DNA of 64,000 nt from Planctomycetota bacterium (GTDB taxonomy: Bacteria > Planctomycetota > UBA11346): assembly GCA_016745075.1 (NCBI GenBank), contig JADGDD010000007.1, forward strand, positions 124,001 through 188,000, in the 5' to 3' direction. Position numbers and translations under genes: made by a program. How positions within the stretch are numbered: the stretch's first letter is position 1; every line of letters starts with the position of its first letter. The notes beneath the pieces were generated by a model. The model did no database searches, had not been told where the DNA came from, and saw only the letters and a program-made list of their open reading frames with translations. This document shows, one piece after another, positions 33,167 to 42,351 of this stretch.

Positions 33167-33199
33167 AAAGAGCCGAAGGATATTCCTTCGGCTCTTTTG
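33167..33199 (+). terminator. Rho-independent terminator of the rpoB-rpsG operon
   Basis: Stem AAAGAGCCGAAGGA paired with TCCTTCGGCTCTTT around a TAT loop, 39 bases after the rpsG stop, followed by T-rich sequence. Confidence 0.9.
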
Positions 33200-33318
33200 T
33201 TGTATAAACTTAGTTGTGTTGCTCTGTTGTAATAAGTTCTGTAAAAATAAATTATGCTTATTTGCAAAGAGTTTTTCTACGACCCAAAACAGTTCGTACT
33301 ATATAATGGATTGTCTAA

Positions 33319-34053
33319 TTATTTAATCAAAACCGTTAAAGGTAAACGCGCATAGCGTTTATCTGGGTGAGTTGTTATAATAAAACCCTTTGCTGTTAAT
33401 TTATCTGCTGTATTTTGGGGAGTCACATGTACAGAAAAGGTATGTGGATCGTCCATTGCTTGAATGGTTACTATTATCGTATCAGGAAAACCCTCACTAC
33501 CAGTTACTGAAAATTCATCTGGATCATCAATGTGAAGAAGAAGTTTTTTACTTGTTGCGATGCTTTCTTTTCTCCAAAATAAAACTCTACGAGAGAGCTT
33601 CATTGGTTGCTCAATATTAACTGAGAAAGAAAGCGTTTGAGTAAAGGCACCGTCAGGAAGAGGTGTTTCTGTAGCTGTATTATCTTCGGTTTCGGCAGTA
33701 GGCGGCGGAGACCAGACTCCATCAACAAGTATAAGAGATGCTTGTTGGCGATGGAATCCAACACGATCGCCAATATGGAAGACTGCGGTAATACGGCTGG
33801 TATTTCCAGGTGCAATTATCTGTTGATTAGCAGTGATACTGGCACAAGCACAGCCTATTTTCATAGCAGCGATAGAAACCGTTTGTTCACCAGTATTGGT
33901 GAGTGTCCATGTTGCAGAGACTTCAGTATCATGGTAGGTGGCTTGTTTTATGAGTTGGGTTTGATCCCAGCTTATGTTTACGGCATATGCGTGATGAAAT
34001 CCACAGAGTAGCAGAAGAGAGAGGGCTTTTGTGGTCCAAGCTATGAGCATCAT
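33319..34053 (-). CDS. DUF1573-like exported protein
   Basis: A 244-residue protein with a signal peptide ending in HAYA. Residues about 40-110 carry a DUF1573-type Ig-like fold with the motif IGCACASI and the preceding TWTLTNTGEQTVSIAA strand. Such proteins are frequent in PVC and Bacteroidota genomes and are of unknown role. It converges on the rpsG operon; it is not obviously part of an operon. Confidence 0.75.
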   Translation of the reverse strand: MMLIAWTTKALSLLLLCGFHHAYAVNISWDQTQLIKQATYHDTEVSATWTLTNTGEQTVSIAAMKIGCACASITANQQIIAPGNTSRITAVFHIGDRVGFHRQQASLILVDGVWSPPPTAETEDNTATETPLPDGAFTQTLSFSVNIEQPMKLSRRVLFWRKESIATSKKLLLHIDDPDEFSVTGSEGFPDTIIVTIQAMDDPHTFSVHVTPQNTADKLTAKGFIITTHPDKRYARLPLTVLIK

Positions 34054-34373
34054 TGCTAAAGGCTAACAAAGAGCATACATGTTCAATGGTAAATATCTGT
34101 CTTTAGCGCATGCCGCATAGGGAAATTACCTATATTTCAAATATAGAACTTAGTTTGAAATGAAAGCGGGTAACGTACTTCGCGTTATGAGAGCTTACCT
34201 TTCTTGTTTTCTGGTTATTGTATTCTATTGCTGTGTTGTTTTTTCAAGAAAAAGCGAAAGAAGTCATACAGAAGCGGCTAACTTGATAGTATCAGTATTG
34301 CTCAGAGTGTTGATATGCTTTGATGAGTTCAGACAGGTATTCTATTTATTTGTTATCAAGTGATTGTTTAAGG
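34054..34373. other. Intergenic region between divergent genes
   Basis: About 320 bases without a supported gene. A 67-codon frame at 34160-34363 has a hydrophobic start but no convincing ribosome site and is left out. Its last 30 bases lead into the promoter of the Asn-rich lipoprotein. Confidence 0.4.
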
Positions 34374-34400
34374 TTGACAGGTCCTGCGCTCTACTATGAT
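34374..34400 (+). promoter_or_regulatory. Sigma-70-like promoter of the Asn-rich lipoprotein gene
   Basis: TTGACA at 34374-34379 is a perfect -35 box; TATGAT at 34395-34400 is a near-consensus -10 with a 15-base spacer, a little shorter than ideal. The start codon follows 24 bases later. Confidence 0.6.
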
Positions 34401-34424
34401 TGAAGTATGTTAGGAGAGGGAAAT

Positions 34425-34886
34425 ATGTTACGTATCACGGGAGCTCTATCTTTAGCGGTGGGAATGTTTGCCGTCTCAGCATGTACTGTGCATGTCAGCA
34501 ATCGGCATCACGGTCATTATCATAAACCAACTCACACTACGACGACGACCACTCATACTACAACGGTTCGTCGTCCTGGTCATCAGCATCCAGGAACACG
34601 GCAAACTGTCCATACAACACATGTGAAGGGGACGGAAGCTGATCCGGTCAAACCAGTTGCTCCAGTAACGGTTGTGAATGTGAATGTTGAGAATAAGGTA
34701 GAAAATAACACCAATGTTGAAAATCAAAATAGTAGCGTAAACAACAATAATAACAATAGTTCAAGCAACAGTTCAAGTAATAATAACAATTCTAATACCA
34801 ATAACATGCAGCAACATAATGGCGCTAGCGGCAATCAGAAGGTAAAAAAACCGAAAAAGCCAAAGAAGTTGAAAAAGCATAACTAA
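34425..34886 (+). CDS. Low-complexity Thr/His- and Asn/Ser-rich lipoprotein
   Basis: A 153-residue predicted lipoprotein (signal with AVSAC). The mature chain is three low-complexity zones: Thr/His-rich (HTTTTTTHTTTVRRPG), Asn/Ser-rich (SVNNNNNNSSSNSSSNNNN) and a Lys/Pro tail (KKPKKPKKLKKHN). The upstream ATG at 34407 lacks a ribosome site, while 34425 has TAGGAGAGGG. A basic tail and an unstructured stalk suggest a surface-tethered or envelope-spacer protein. A promoter and a terminator bracket it as a monocistron. Confidence 0.7.
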   Translation: MLRITGALSLAVGMFAVSACTVHVSNRHHGHYHKPTHTTTTTTHTTTVRRPGHQHPGTRQTVHTTHVKGTEADPVKPVAPVTVVNVNVENKVENNTNVENQNSSVNNNNNNSSSNSSSNNNNSNTNNMQQHNGASGNQKVKKPKKPKKLKKHN

Positions 34887-34915
34887 GATTATCAAATATT
34901 TATTACTCTAGAAAG

Positions 34916-34944
34916 AAGGCGGCCTAAAACGGGCCGCCTTTTTT
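34916..34944 (+). terminator. Rho-independent terminator after the Asn-rich lipoprotein
   Basis: AAGGCGGCC pairs with GGCCGCCTT around a seven-base loop, followed by TTTT. Confidence 0.9.
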
Positions 34945-35098
34945 CTAGATGCGAGATATGCTAGAGATGAGAATAGGTACTTGCGGATGTTTTTTTTATG
35001 ATGTATCTTTCTATGCTTACAACGGAAATGCAGTGTAAGAAATACATAAACATAAACTATCGACTGTAGTCGATAAGCAGAATAAAGGGGAATAGCTC

Positions 35099-35533
35099 AT
35101 GCCTTGGGATGGAACAAAACCAACTCCGAATAATGATGAATATCGTTATAGTGAAGATGTTTTTTTGGTGTCGAAAACTGATGCAAGAGGAGTACTGACA
35201 TATGTAAACAGTGCTTTTATTGATTCAAGTGGTTATAGCGAAGAAGAACTGATTGGCAGTCCACATAATATGGTACGGCATCCACATATGCCTAAGGCTG
35301 CGTTTAAAGACCTGTGGGAAACGGCTCAATCTGGCCAAGAATGGCGAGGTTTTGTAAAGAACCTACGCAAAGATGGCGGTTTTTATTGGGTCGATGCTAT
35401 GGTAACGCCATCATACAAAAATGGTCAACTTATCGGTTATATGTCAGTGCGCCGTTGTCCGTCTCGTGAGGATGTAGCAACGCATGAAACGCTGTACCAT
35501 AAGATGGTTTCTGAGGAAGGAGGCGCACGATGA
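35099..35533 (+). CDS. Aer-type PAS sensor protein (stand-alone)
   Basis: A 144-residue single PAS domain. It carries the aerotaxis signature: [38 protein letters not shown] and [12 protein letters not shown]. In Aer this domain binds FAD and senses redox state. Here it has no membrane segment or signalling domain of its own. It overlaps the next gene by ATGA, so sensor and transducer are made together. Confidence 0.88.
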   Translation: MPWDGTKPTPNNDEYRYSEDVFLVSKTDARGVLTYVNSAFIDSSGYSEEELIGSPHNMVRHPHMPKAAFKDLWETAQSGQEWRGFVKNLRKDGGFYWVDAMVTPSYKNGQLIGYMSVRRCPSREDVATHETLYHKMVSEEGGAR

Positions 35534-36639
35534 GTGAAAACATATCAATAGGGTCAATTAGCGAGTTGTTACGTGATGTTGTAGATAATGGCAATATGGA
35601 AAGGCGTATCGTGGGAATCCCAGAAGGTGACCTCTACGATGTTTCTTGGGCCATTAATGATCTGCTAGATAAGGTGGAGACCTTCATGCGTGATGCGCAA
35701 GGTCAGCTTTTGCGTCACTCTCAAGGAGAAGATGATCAGCGGATTGATCCACGGGGGTTCGCAGGGACCTTTGCAGGCTCAGTAACCGCTTTTAACTCGA
35801 CGCTGGAAACAGCTGACCATATGCGAGCACAGCAACGAGAAGTTGTCAGTACACTTGCAAAAACTTCCGATGAATTACTTGCTAGTAGTAATGAGTTTTT
35901 GGCAGCAGGTAGTGATTTGCAAGATATGGCAGCAAAAAATAGAGAGCAGTCAGAGCGCGTAGCTGCTGCATCAGAAGAAAGTGATACCAGCATTACTCTA
36001 GTGGCGCGTAATATGGAAGCGATGACTGAAGCAGTGCGTGAAATTAGTAGTAGTATGACAGAGGTTCGTGAGATCAGTGAATCAGCAAATCAAAAAGCTG
36101 GTGAAGCGTCAGTCATGATGGATAATCTTGGTGATGCTGGGAACGAAATCGGCAAGGTTGCTAAGTTTATCACGACTATTGCTAGCCAAACAAATTTATT
36201 GGCCTTGAATGCTACTATTGAGGCGGCACGTGCGGGTAGCGCTGGACGTGGCTTTGCAGTTGTGGCTAATGAAGTGAAAGAGCTTGCTAAACAAACTAGC
36301 CAATCTTCAGTAGAAATTGGTGACCAGATAGACAATGTACAGCAACAAACAGATGGATCGACACAGGTTATCACAGATATCCAAACAGTTGTAAATAAAG
36401 TAAATCAATTATCCGTAACGGTTGCTGCTGCTACGGAAGAGCAGAGTGCAACCGTTTCTGATATAGCTCGCATGATGGAAGATCTAACCGCAGGATCTGC
36501 GGAGATAGCACGGTCTATTACAGATGTGGCACAAATTAGTGCACAAAGTGAAAAACTCTCATCAAGCGTGAATGACAAAGCTGTTGGTCTTCAACAGATA
36601 TCAGAGACCTTGAAGGGACTTGTATCTAAACTTGATTAA
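35530..36639 (+). CDS. Cytoplasmic methyl-accepting chemotaxis transducer
   Basis: A 369-residue protein without membrane segments. The first 110 residues form a helical linker, and 110-365 are the MCP signalling coiled coil with the hairpin tip [19 protein letters not shown] and [15 protein letters not shown]. Coupled to the PAS protein, it looks like a split Aer receptor whose sensor docks non-covalently. No CheR-docking pentapeptide is seen at the C-terminus. No cheA/cheW genes lie nearby. Confidence 0.9.
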   Translation: MSENISIGSISELLRDVVDNGNMERRIVGIPEGDLYDVSWAINDLLDKVETFMRDAQGQLLRHSQGEDDQRIDPRGFAGTFAGSVTAFNSTLETADHMRAQQREVVSTLAKTSDELLASSNEFLAAGSDLQDMAAKNREQSERVAAASEESDTSITLVARNMEAMTEAVREISSSMTEVREISESANQKAGEASVMMDNLGDAGNEIGKVAKFITTIASQTNLLALNATIEAARAGSAGRGFAVVANEVKELAKQTSQSSVEIGDQIDNVQQQTDGSTQVITDIQTVVNKVNQLSVTVAAATEEQSATVSDIARMMEDLTAGSAEIARSITDVAQISAQSEKLSSSVNDKAVGLQQISETLKGLVSKLD

Positions 36640-36662
36640 GTACTTTTAGTTTTTTGGATACG

Positions 36663-36693
36663 ACAAGCGGATTATTTATAATAATCCGCTTGT
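36663..36693. terminator. Bidirectional hairpin between mcp and argC
   Basis: ACAAGCGGATTATT pairs perfectly with 36680-36693 around a TAT loop, between convergent genes. The T-tract on the plus strand is weak (TTCGTT), and the stem overlaps the argC stop codon. Confidence 0.65.
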
Positions 36694-37713
36694 TTCGTTA
36701 AGGCCAAACATGATATTCAAATTTTGTACTGCCTGTCCTGATGCGCCTTTAATAAGGTTATCAATAACGGACGTAATAACAATGGTTCGACTGTGTTTGT
36801 CACTCGTTACACTAAAATCACAGAAATTGGTTCCGGTAACATTGGCAACTTCAACATCTTGAGTGTTTTCTCTTATACGAATGAATGGGCAATCTCCATA
36901 GATGGTATTCCAAGCGGCACGGATATCATCTTCTGTTTGTCCTTCGGCTAAGGTGGCACTTATACTGCTGTGAATACCGCGAGTAATAGGAGCAAGGTGT
37001 GGAACAAAACTGATATGGCTTTTTGTTCCTGCTGCTACTGAAATTTCTTGGTCAATTTCAGCGGTATGTTGATGATCCAAGGTTTTGTATGAATGCATAT
37101 TTTCATTCATGGCGTAGAATAAATTATTATTGCTTTCAATAAAGCGCTTACCCGCTCCAGACATGCCAGAATAGGATATGCTAACAAGGGCATCACTCAT
37201 ACTGATACAGCCAGAGCGTATTAGTGGAATAAGTGGTAACAAAATACTGGTCGGATAGCAGCCAGGATTGCCAACGACAGAAGCGGACGCAATTTGTTCT
37301 TTATAGATTTCACTCAAGCCATACACAGCTGTAGGTAAAAGTTCTGGGCACGCATGATCACCACCATGGTAGTTTTTATAATCGTCTAGAGAGCGTAGAC
37401 GAAATTCAGCGCCAATATCAACAATACGAATGCCTTGTTTTATCAGTTCGGGAACAACGCGGGTAACATCAGGGCTCTTTTTTGCTAAAACGATAGCTTG
37501 CGCTCCTGATGCAATAATAGCTTCTGGAGTATCTTCAGCCATTACAATATCGCACAGCCCAGTTAGGCTTGGTACGGCATCCCCAATGCGTTGACCAGCT
37601 AAGCGATCAGAACCAGCATGAACAATAGTAAAATCTGGGTGAGAGAGAAGCAGGCGCAGAGCACCCTCACCAGCGTAGCCAGTGGCTCCTAAAATAGCAA
37701 CAGGGATAGTCAT
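36676..37713 (-). CDS. argC: N-acetyl-gamma-glutamyl-phosphate reductase
   Basis: A 345-residue NADPH-dependent reductase, third step of arginine synthesis. It shows the Rossmann N-terminus VAILGATGYAGEGALRLL, active-site Cys152 in VGNPGCYPTS and the conserved PHLAPITRGI segment. Length is normal. No other arg gene is adjacent. Confidence 0.95.
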   Translation of the reverse strand: MTIPVAILGATGYAGEGALRLLLSHPDFTIVHAGSDRLAGQRIGDAVPSLTGLCDIVMAEDTPEAIIASGAQAIVLAKKSPDVTRVVPELIKQGIRIVDIGAEFRLRSLDDYKNYHGGDHACPELLPTAVYGLSEIYKEQIASASVVGNPGCYPTSILLPLIPLIRSGCISMSDALVSISYSGMSGAGKRFIESNNNLFYAMNENMHSYKTLDHQHTAEIDQEISVAAGTKSHISFVPHLAPITRGIHSSISATLAEGQTEDDIRAAWNTIYGDCPFIRIRENTQDVEVANVTGTNFCDFSVTSDKHSRTIVITSVIDNLIKGASGQAVQNLNIMFGLNETSGLL

Positions 37714-37739
37714 GCTGCTGAGCTTATAGCGCTCTTATG

Positions 37740-38738
37740 CTAAACAAGCCCTTCTGGAGGCACTGTTTTGTGTGAGATATTCCAGTCTGTGGGTATTTGT
37801 TCTGGTCGAATAGGGAGGGCCATAGTGAAAGACGAGCCTATTCCAATGCTACTTGTTGCTTTAAGAATAGTTCCATGATGTGCAGCGAAATTATAACAGA
37901 GTAGTAAACCAAGGCCAAACCCTTGTTCACCAGCGGTACCAACACGTTGTGTGTTGGTTTGTAAGCTAAAGAGATGTTCGAGTAACTCCTCAGTCATGCC
38001 GATGCCTGTATCAATAATGGAAAAATGAACAGATTCGTTAATGATCTCCCAGTCGATGGTAACGCTTCCATGGGGTTGAGTAAATTTAGTCGCATTGCTT
38101 GCTAAATGGCGGATAATACTGGTGATCATATTAGAATCAGCGAATATTTCAGTTTGATGGTTTCCTTTTGTGGTAAGGACGACCTGTTTCTTAGCTGCGA
38201 TAGGGAGTATTGAGTCAAGTGCATTAGTTATAATTTCTCCCATGCTTACACATTGTGGTTCAAATGGCAGTTGACCAGACTGAGCACGGTCCCAATCAAG
38301 TAAATCGTTAAGCAGGGTGTTCATATTGTCTGCTGCTGTATGAATGTTACCAAGCAATCGTATTAATTTTTCACGTTCCATTTCTTCTACGCGCAAGGAA
38401 ACTATTTCAGAAGTACCGAGTATAATGTGTAATAAACCGCGTAAGTCATGAGAAATAACAGACATGAATTTGTCTTTATTGGATGAGCGGTAGGCAAGTG
38501 TACTGTGAACTTGTTGTGATTTTGTAATTTCACATTCTAAGGCAGAGCGGTACTTAATAATGACAGGAAAGATGCTTAGAACGGAAATTAGGCAACATAT
38601 GTTACCAGTGATCGCATAATCAGAGGTATAGTTACCATGAAAGAGAAAACTCAATCCTCCAACCACAACATTGGTAAGAATGAATGGGATAAGGCATAGA
38701 CTAGAAAGGGGGCGGTGTTGTATGAATGCTGTAATCAT
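37740..38738 (-). CDS. Membrane sensor histidine kinase
   Basis: A 332-residue kinase. Two hydrophobic segments (about 13-34 and 43-62) with almost no periplasmic loop, then HisKA with His97 in SVISHDLRG, then HATPase with IRHLASNATKF (N box), IIDTGIGM (G1) and GFGLGLLL (G2). The lack of an input domain suggests membrane or interaction sensing. It overlaps the upstream response regulator by ATGA; the two form a pair. Confidence 0.92.
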   Translation of the reverse strand: MITAFIQHRPLSSLCLIPFILTNVVVGGLSFLFHGNYTSDYAITGNICCLISVLSIFPVIIKYRSALECEITKSQQVHSTLAYRSSNKDKFMSVISHDLRGLLHIILGTSEIVSLRVEEMEREKLIRLLGNIHTAADNMNTLLNDLLDWDRAQSGQLPFEPQCVSMGEIITNALDSILPIAAKKQVVLTTKGNHQTEIFADSNMITSIIRHLASNATKFTQPHGSVTIDWEIINESVHFSIIDTGIGMTEELLEHLFSLQTNTQRVGTAGEQGFGLGLLLCYNFAAHHGTILKATSSIGIGSSFTMALPIRPEQIPTDWNISHKTVPPEGLV

Positions 38739-39136
38739 CCATTTTCAGTTTGTTTATTGATGAATTTTGTCCAAAAGACCATTACACGATCATAGAGGGT
38801 TGCTATCATATGGTCATCTTTGATGATATATCCATTGGCGCCTTTTTCTCTGCAGTCTAGTACCAAAGACCGTTCACTGGTACTAGTGAGCATAATAATA
38901 GCTGTTTCAGGGTAGGTGGCTCGTAGAATAGGAAGAACTTCATAGCCCTGCATAATAGGCATGACAATATCAAGCAAAATAATATCAATGTCTTGAGAAG
39001 CAGCTACATCAATAGCTTCTTTGCCATTCCGGGCAGTGCCTACAATAGTCATGTCTTTATTTTCAAGAGTTGTTGATATGAGTTTTCTAATAACGGGAAC
39101 GTCATCAACAATTAAGATCCGTAGTGGGTTAGTCAT
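38735..39136 (-). CDS. CheY-like single-domain response regulator
   Basis: A 133-residue receiver domain only: acidic pair D11/D12, phospho-acceptor Asp56 in LLDIVMP, Thr84 and Lys106 (YIIKDD). The ATG at 39134-39136 (MTNPLRILIVDD) has AGGA nine bases upstream and overlaps the GspE stop by eight bases; the frame is open a little further but that N-terminus is not receiver-like. With no output domain it must signal through a protein partner, plausibly the GspE-family ATPase. Confidence 0.9.
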   Translation of the reverse strand: MTNPLRILIVDDVPVIRKLISTTLENKDMTIVGTARNGKEAIDVAASQDIDIILLDIVMPIMQGYEVLPILRATYPETAIIMLTSTSERSLVLDCREKGANGYIIKDDHMIATLYDRVMVFWTKFINKQTENG

Positions 39137-40988
39137 AGAGGTGTTTCCTGTGGGTATGCAGCCGCAACACATCATCAAGTGTGGTGAGTCCTGCGAGTGC
39201 TTTCACTAGAGCGTCGTAGGAAAGTGGGCGGTAGCCTTTTTCCCAAGCGCTTTGTTCAATAGTGGACATATGTTCATCGGTTGAAATGTGCCGTCTTGTC
39301 GTGTCGTCGCAGAGGAAGAGTTCCTGTACTGGTATACGGCCTGTAAATCCGGTTTGCCTACAATGGTCACACCCCTGTGGTGTAAATAAAACAAGCGGCT
39401 GTTCGCCAGTGTAGCCAAGAAGTGCCTTTTGCTCATCAGTGGCCGGTGCCCCCTGGCGGCAATGGTCACAGAGTCTGCGTACAAGTCGTTGCCCCAGTGC
39501 GCCAATAAGCGCTTGGCTAATGAGGTATGAAGGAATGTTTAAATCTCGTAAACGAGTAATGGCATCTGGTGCAGTGTTGGTATGGAGTGTTGATAAGACT
39601 TTGTGTCCTGTTAATGCTGCTTTAATAGCGATACTAGCTGTTTCTGCGTCACGTATTTCACCAATGAGTATAATGTCGGGGTCTTGCCGAAGTACAGATC
39701 GCAAAATAGCAGGAAAGGTTAAGCCAATTTTAGTATGTACTTGAACTTGGTTAATACCGCCAAGTTGATATTCAACAGGGTCTTCAATGGTGGTGACATT
39801 CAGTGTTGGGTCTGAAACTTCACTGAGGCAGCCATAGAGTGTTGTTGTTTTACCAGAGCCCGTTGGCCCAGTGACAATAAAGAGGCCGTTTGGCGTTGTT
39901 AATGCTCGACGAAATGGTTGAAGAATACGTTGTGAAAAATCAAGTGAATCAAGTCGTAAAGAAGTTACGCTTTGATCGAGTACTCGTATACACACTTTTT
40001 CACCGTGAATAGTGGGGGTGGTGCTTATTCGTAAATCTATAGAGGCAGATCCAAATTGCTCGTGCATATGACTATCTTGTGGTAAGCGTTTTTCTGAGAT
40101 ATCCATATTGGCCGCAACTTTAAAATAGCCAATAAGAGCAGATTCTGCCTTTTTATTAATAACAAGAAATTCTCGAAGCTGTCCATCTACGCGCATACGG
40201 ATACGTGCTTCACCGTCGAGTGGTTCAATATGTATATCAGACGCTTTTATTTTTTTCGCAAGCCCAATAATTTGTCGACCGAGTTCAACAATACCTTGAA
40301 TATTTCCTTTTTCTATTTGTCGTGCGTATAATTGTAAATCATCGTTTGATACTGCTGAGAGACTACGTTGTACTTCGAGGGCATTTATCTTTTCAAGTGA
40401 CAAGTATTGGTCTACTTGTGAAGGGGTTGCACACATGGTGGTGACTTCTACGCCAAGTCGTCTTTCAAGTAGTAGTTTGAGTGCTGATCCCAACGGATTG
40501 GCCATCGCAACTTCCAGAATATTATTTATTTTGGAAAGCGGGAAGGCACGGTGTTTTTGCCAGATATCAACTGGGAGCATTTGGAGTAGATTTGGGTTGG
40601 CAGAGATCCAATCCATGTCAACAAATGGAATGCCGAGGCCATCAGAAAAAGCGCGGTAAACTTGTTTTTCGTGCAGTGCAGTTCTGTTCTTGAGGCGTTT
40701 TAATACTTCTTGAGAGCTAAGAGAGTAAGATTCAAGAATTATTTTCCGAACATTTTCATCAATTTTAGCGCCAAGCCATTCAAGGCTGAGAATACAGCGT
40801 TCAGGAGAAAACCCCTCAGCATTGCGGTGAATATCACTTTCGATACGAGCGGTTCGTGAGACAGATGTTGTGGTTCGTGAGACAGATGTTGTGGTTCCAG
40901 TCGTTTCCAGAGAGAAGTCTATGGTGTCGTCGTCTACTTCAGTTGGTTGCTTTGGGTTGGTTGGTGGAATGGGATTAGAAGAGGTCAT
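39129..40988 (-). CDS. GspE/PulE/PilB-family secretion ATPase
   Basis: A 619-residue hexameric ATPase that powers type II secretion or type IV pilus assembly. It has an MshEN-like N-terminal domain (about 60-200), Walker A GPTGSGKTTT, Asp box, Walker B region ILIGEIRDAETA and a tetracysteine zinc motif (CDHC ... CDHC). The first 40 residues are Thr/Ser-rich and contain a duplicated seven-residue unit. No pilin, GspF/PilC or secretin genes are in view; it instead heads an operon with a two-component pair. Confidence 0.93.
   Translation of the reverse strand: MTSSNPIPPTNPKQPTEVDDDTIDFSLETTGTTTSVSRTTTSVSRTARIESDIHRNAEGFSPERCILSLEWLGAKIDENVRKIILESYSLSSQEVLKRLKNRTALHEKQVYRAFSDGLGIPFVDMDWISANPNLLQMLPVDIWQKHRAFPLSKINNILEVAMANPLGSALKLLLERRLGVEVTTMCATPSQVDQYLSLEKINALEVQRSLSAVSNDDLQLYARQIEKGNIQGIVELGRQIIGLAKKIKASDIHIEPLDGEARIRMRVDGQLREFLVINKKAESALIGYFKVAANMDISEKRLPQDSHMHEQFGSASIDLRISTTPTIHGEKVCIRVLDQSVTSLRLDSLDFSQRILQPFRRALTTPNGLFIVTGPTGSGKTTTLYGCLSEVSDPTLNVTTIEDPVEYQLGGINQVQVHTKIGLTFPAILRSVLRQDPDIILIGEIRDAETASIAIKAALTGHKVLSTLHTNTAPDAITRLRDLNIPSYLISQALIGALGQRLVRRLCDHCRQGAPATDEQKALLGYTGEQPLVLFTPQGCDHCRQTGFTGRIPVQELFLCDDTTRRHISTDEHMSTIEQSAWEKGYRPLSYDALVKALAGLTTLDDVLRLHTHRKHLYD
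40851..40892. repeat. Two tandem 21-bp direct repeats in the 5' part of the gspE-like gene
   Basis: The 21-bp unit at 40851-40871 recurs at 40872-40892, encoding the duplicated TTTSVSR. It is in frame, so it expands or contracts by seven residues in a disordered N-terminus. Confidence 0.85.
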
Positions 40989-41250
40989 CTAATTCTCCTT
41001 GATCCATGTGTACAGGGCCGCCGTCGTTATTCTCATCATTATGTTGTTCAACCTGAACATCAGTGAGCACTTCGTCTAATAGATAGCCAAGCAGGTGTGT
41101 GTGGGAACTAGCAGACTCTGGCTCTGTGTCCGGAGGTGTCTGAGCAGAGAGTTTAGTGATTTCTTCAACGTGCATATCGAGTGATTCACCACGGAGTAAA
41201 ATGTTCGTGATAAAACTCTGTAGATTGGGCTGTTCTTGATTACCGTCCAT
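40975..41250 (-). CDS. Small acidic protein upstream of the GspE-like ATPase
   Basis: A 91-residue acidic protein (HNDENNDGGPVHMDQGELDDLF C-terminus) overlapping the ATPase start by 14 bases, so co-translated. No family recognised. No clear ribosome site before its ATG. Confidence 0.5.
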   Translation of the reverse strand: MDGNQEQPNLQSFITNILLRGESLDMHVEEITKLSAQTPPDTEPESASSHTHLLGYLLDEVLTDVQVEQHNDENNDGGPVHMDQGELDDLF

Positions 41251-41289
41251 AGGAGCAGTATACTTCGTGATTGAAGAGTAAGCAAGTGC

Positions 41290-42321
41290 TTAGAGTAGTG
41301 TTGTTTTACGGTCTGTATACTTGTGCAGTTCGTCAATCTCTTCCAGTGTACCCATAACGATAAGGGAGTCTTGTTCTTGAATGATGTATTGGCCACCTGG
41401 GCGGAATTGGTAATGGCCGTTTCTGTGTACGCCAAGCACAAGGGTGTTGGTATGTTTACCGATATGACTTTCAGCCAGAGTCTTGTTTACGAGACGGGAG
41501 TGCTGTGGGACAGAAACTTCACGGAGAAATAATTTTTGTTCGCCAGCGTGTAGGAGTGACTCTATAAAGCTGACAGCGGCAGGTTCTATTAAATGAGCGA
41601 CCATGCGCTTACCGCCAATGGCATTTGGAGACACCAGTTCGTCGGCACCAGCACGGAAGAGTTTTTCTTCATTGCCGACATCATTTAATCGAGCAATAAT
41701 ACGTAAATTTTTATTGAGATCACGCGCACTTAAAACAATAAATACATTATCTCTGTCATTACCAATGCAGGCAATCAGGCCCATTGCTCGCTTAATGCCA
41801 GCACGTATGAGGATCTCGTCTTCAGTGGAATCACCAACAACACAGTGGACATTGTTTTCTTCCGAAAAGCGGCGTGCGGTTTCTGGGTTGCTTTCAATAA
41901 CAACGAGCCCTTGATGGCACTCAGCCAGCTCAGTGATGATGTGTTGGCCGGTGCGACCACCTCCGCAGAGGATAATGTGGCCTTCCATAGCGTTAATAGA
42001 TTTGTCCATGCGTCGCCCCTGAAGCAGTTCGCGCAGCTCACCTTCTAAGAGGAAGCGTGCAATAGTGGTAGCAGAATAGGCTATAAACCCAAAGGAGAAT
42101 AATAATAAGAAGATGGTAAAGGTTCTGCCGGCTGTAGAAAGATCGTGCACTTCTCGATGGCCAGCAGTGGTGAGGGTAATGACGGTCATATAAAAACCGT
42201 CAAAGAAATCCCAGTCTTCAATAAGCATATAGCCTGCCGTGCCGAGCAGGAGAGTGCCAAGAGCGATGCCACCAGTTAGGAGCAAGCGTTTTGTAATCGG
42301 ATCGAATTGATTCATAATCAA
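41290..42321 (-). CDS. TrkA-N (RCK) ion-channel-like protein with atypical selectivity filter
   Basis: A 343-residue protein with the two-helix ion-channel fold (TM about 12-33 and 68-90), then an RCK/TrkA-N NAD-binding domain (GHIILCGGGRTGQHI, about 113-230) and a TrkA-C domain (about 255-335). The usual TVGYG(D/E) filter is replaced: the pore reads TLTTAGHRE at 49-57. The rest of the pore helix (FFDGFYMTVITLTT) is classic. It may have altered selectivity or be a non-K+ channel. Confidence 0.85.
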   Translation of the reverse strand: MIMNQFDPITKRLLLTGGIALGTLLLGTAGYMLIEDWDFFDGFYMTVITLTTAGHREVHDLSTAGRTFTIFLLLFSFGFIAYSATTIARFLLEGELRELLQGRRMDKSINAMEGHIILCGGGRTGQHIITELAECHQGLVVIESNPETARRFSEENNVHCVVGDSTEDEILIRAGIKRAMGLIACIGNDRDNVFIVLSARDLNKNLRIIARLNDVGNEEKLFRAGADELVSPNAIGGKRMVAHLIEPAAVSFIESLLHAGEQKLFLREVSVPQHSRLVNKTLAESHIGKHTNTLVLGVHRNGHYQFRPGGQYIIQEQDSLIVMGTLEEIDELHKYTDRKTTLL

Positions 42322-42351
42322 GTAAAAAAGAGTATACTATATAAATAGTGG

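Noticed and set aside
34160..34363. 67-residue open frame with a hydrophobic start
   Set aside because: No ribosome site, no family, and it lies in the leader of the Asn-rich lipoprotein.
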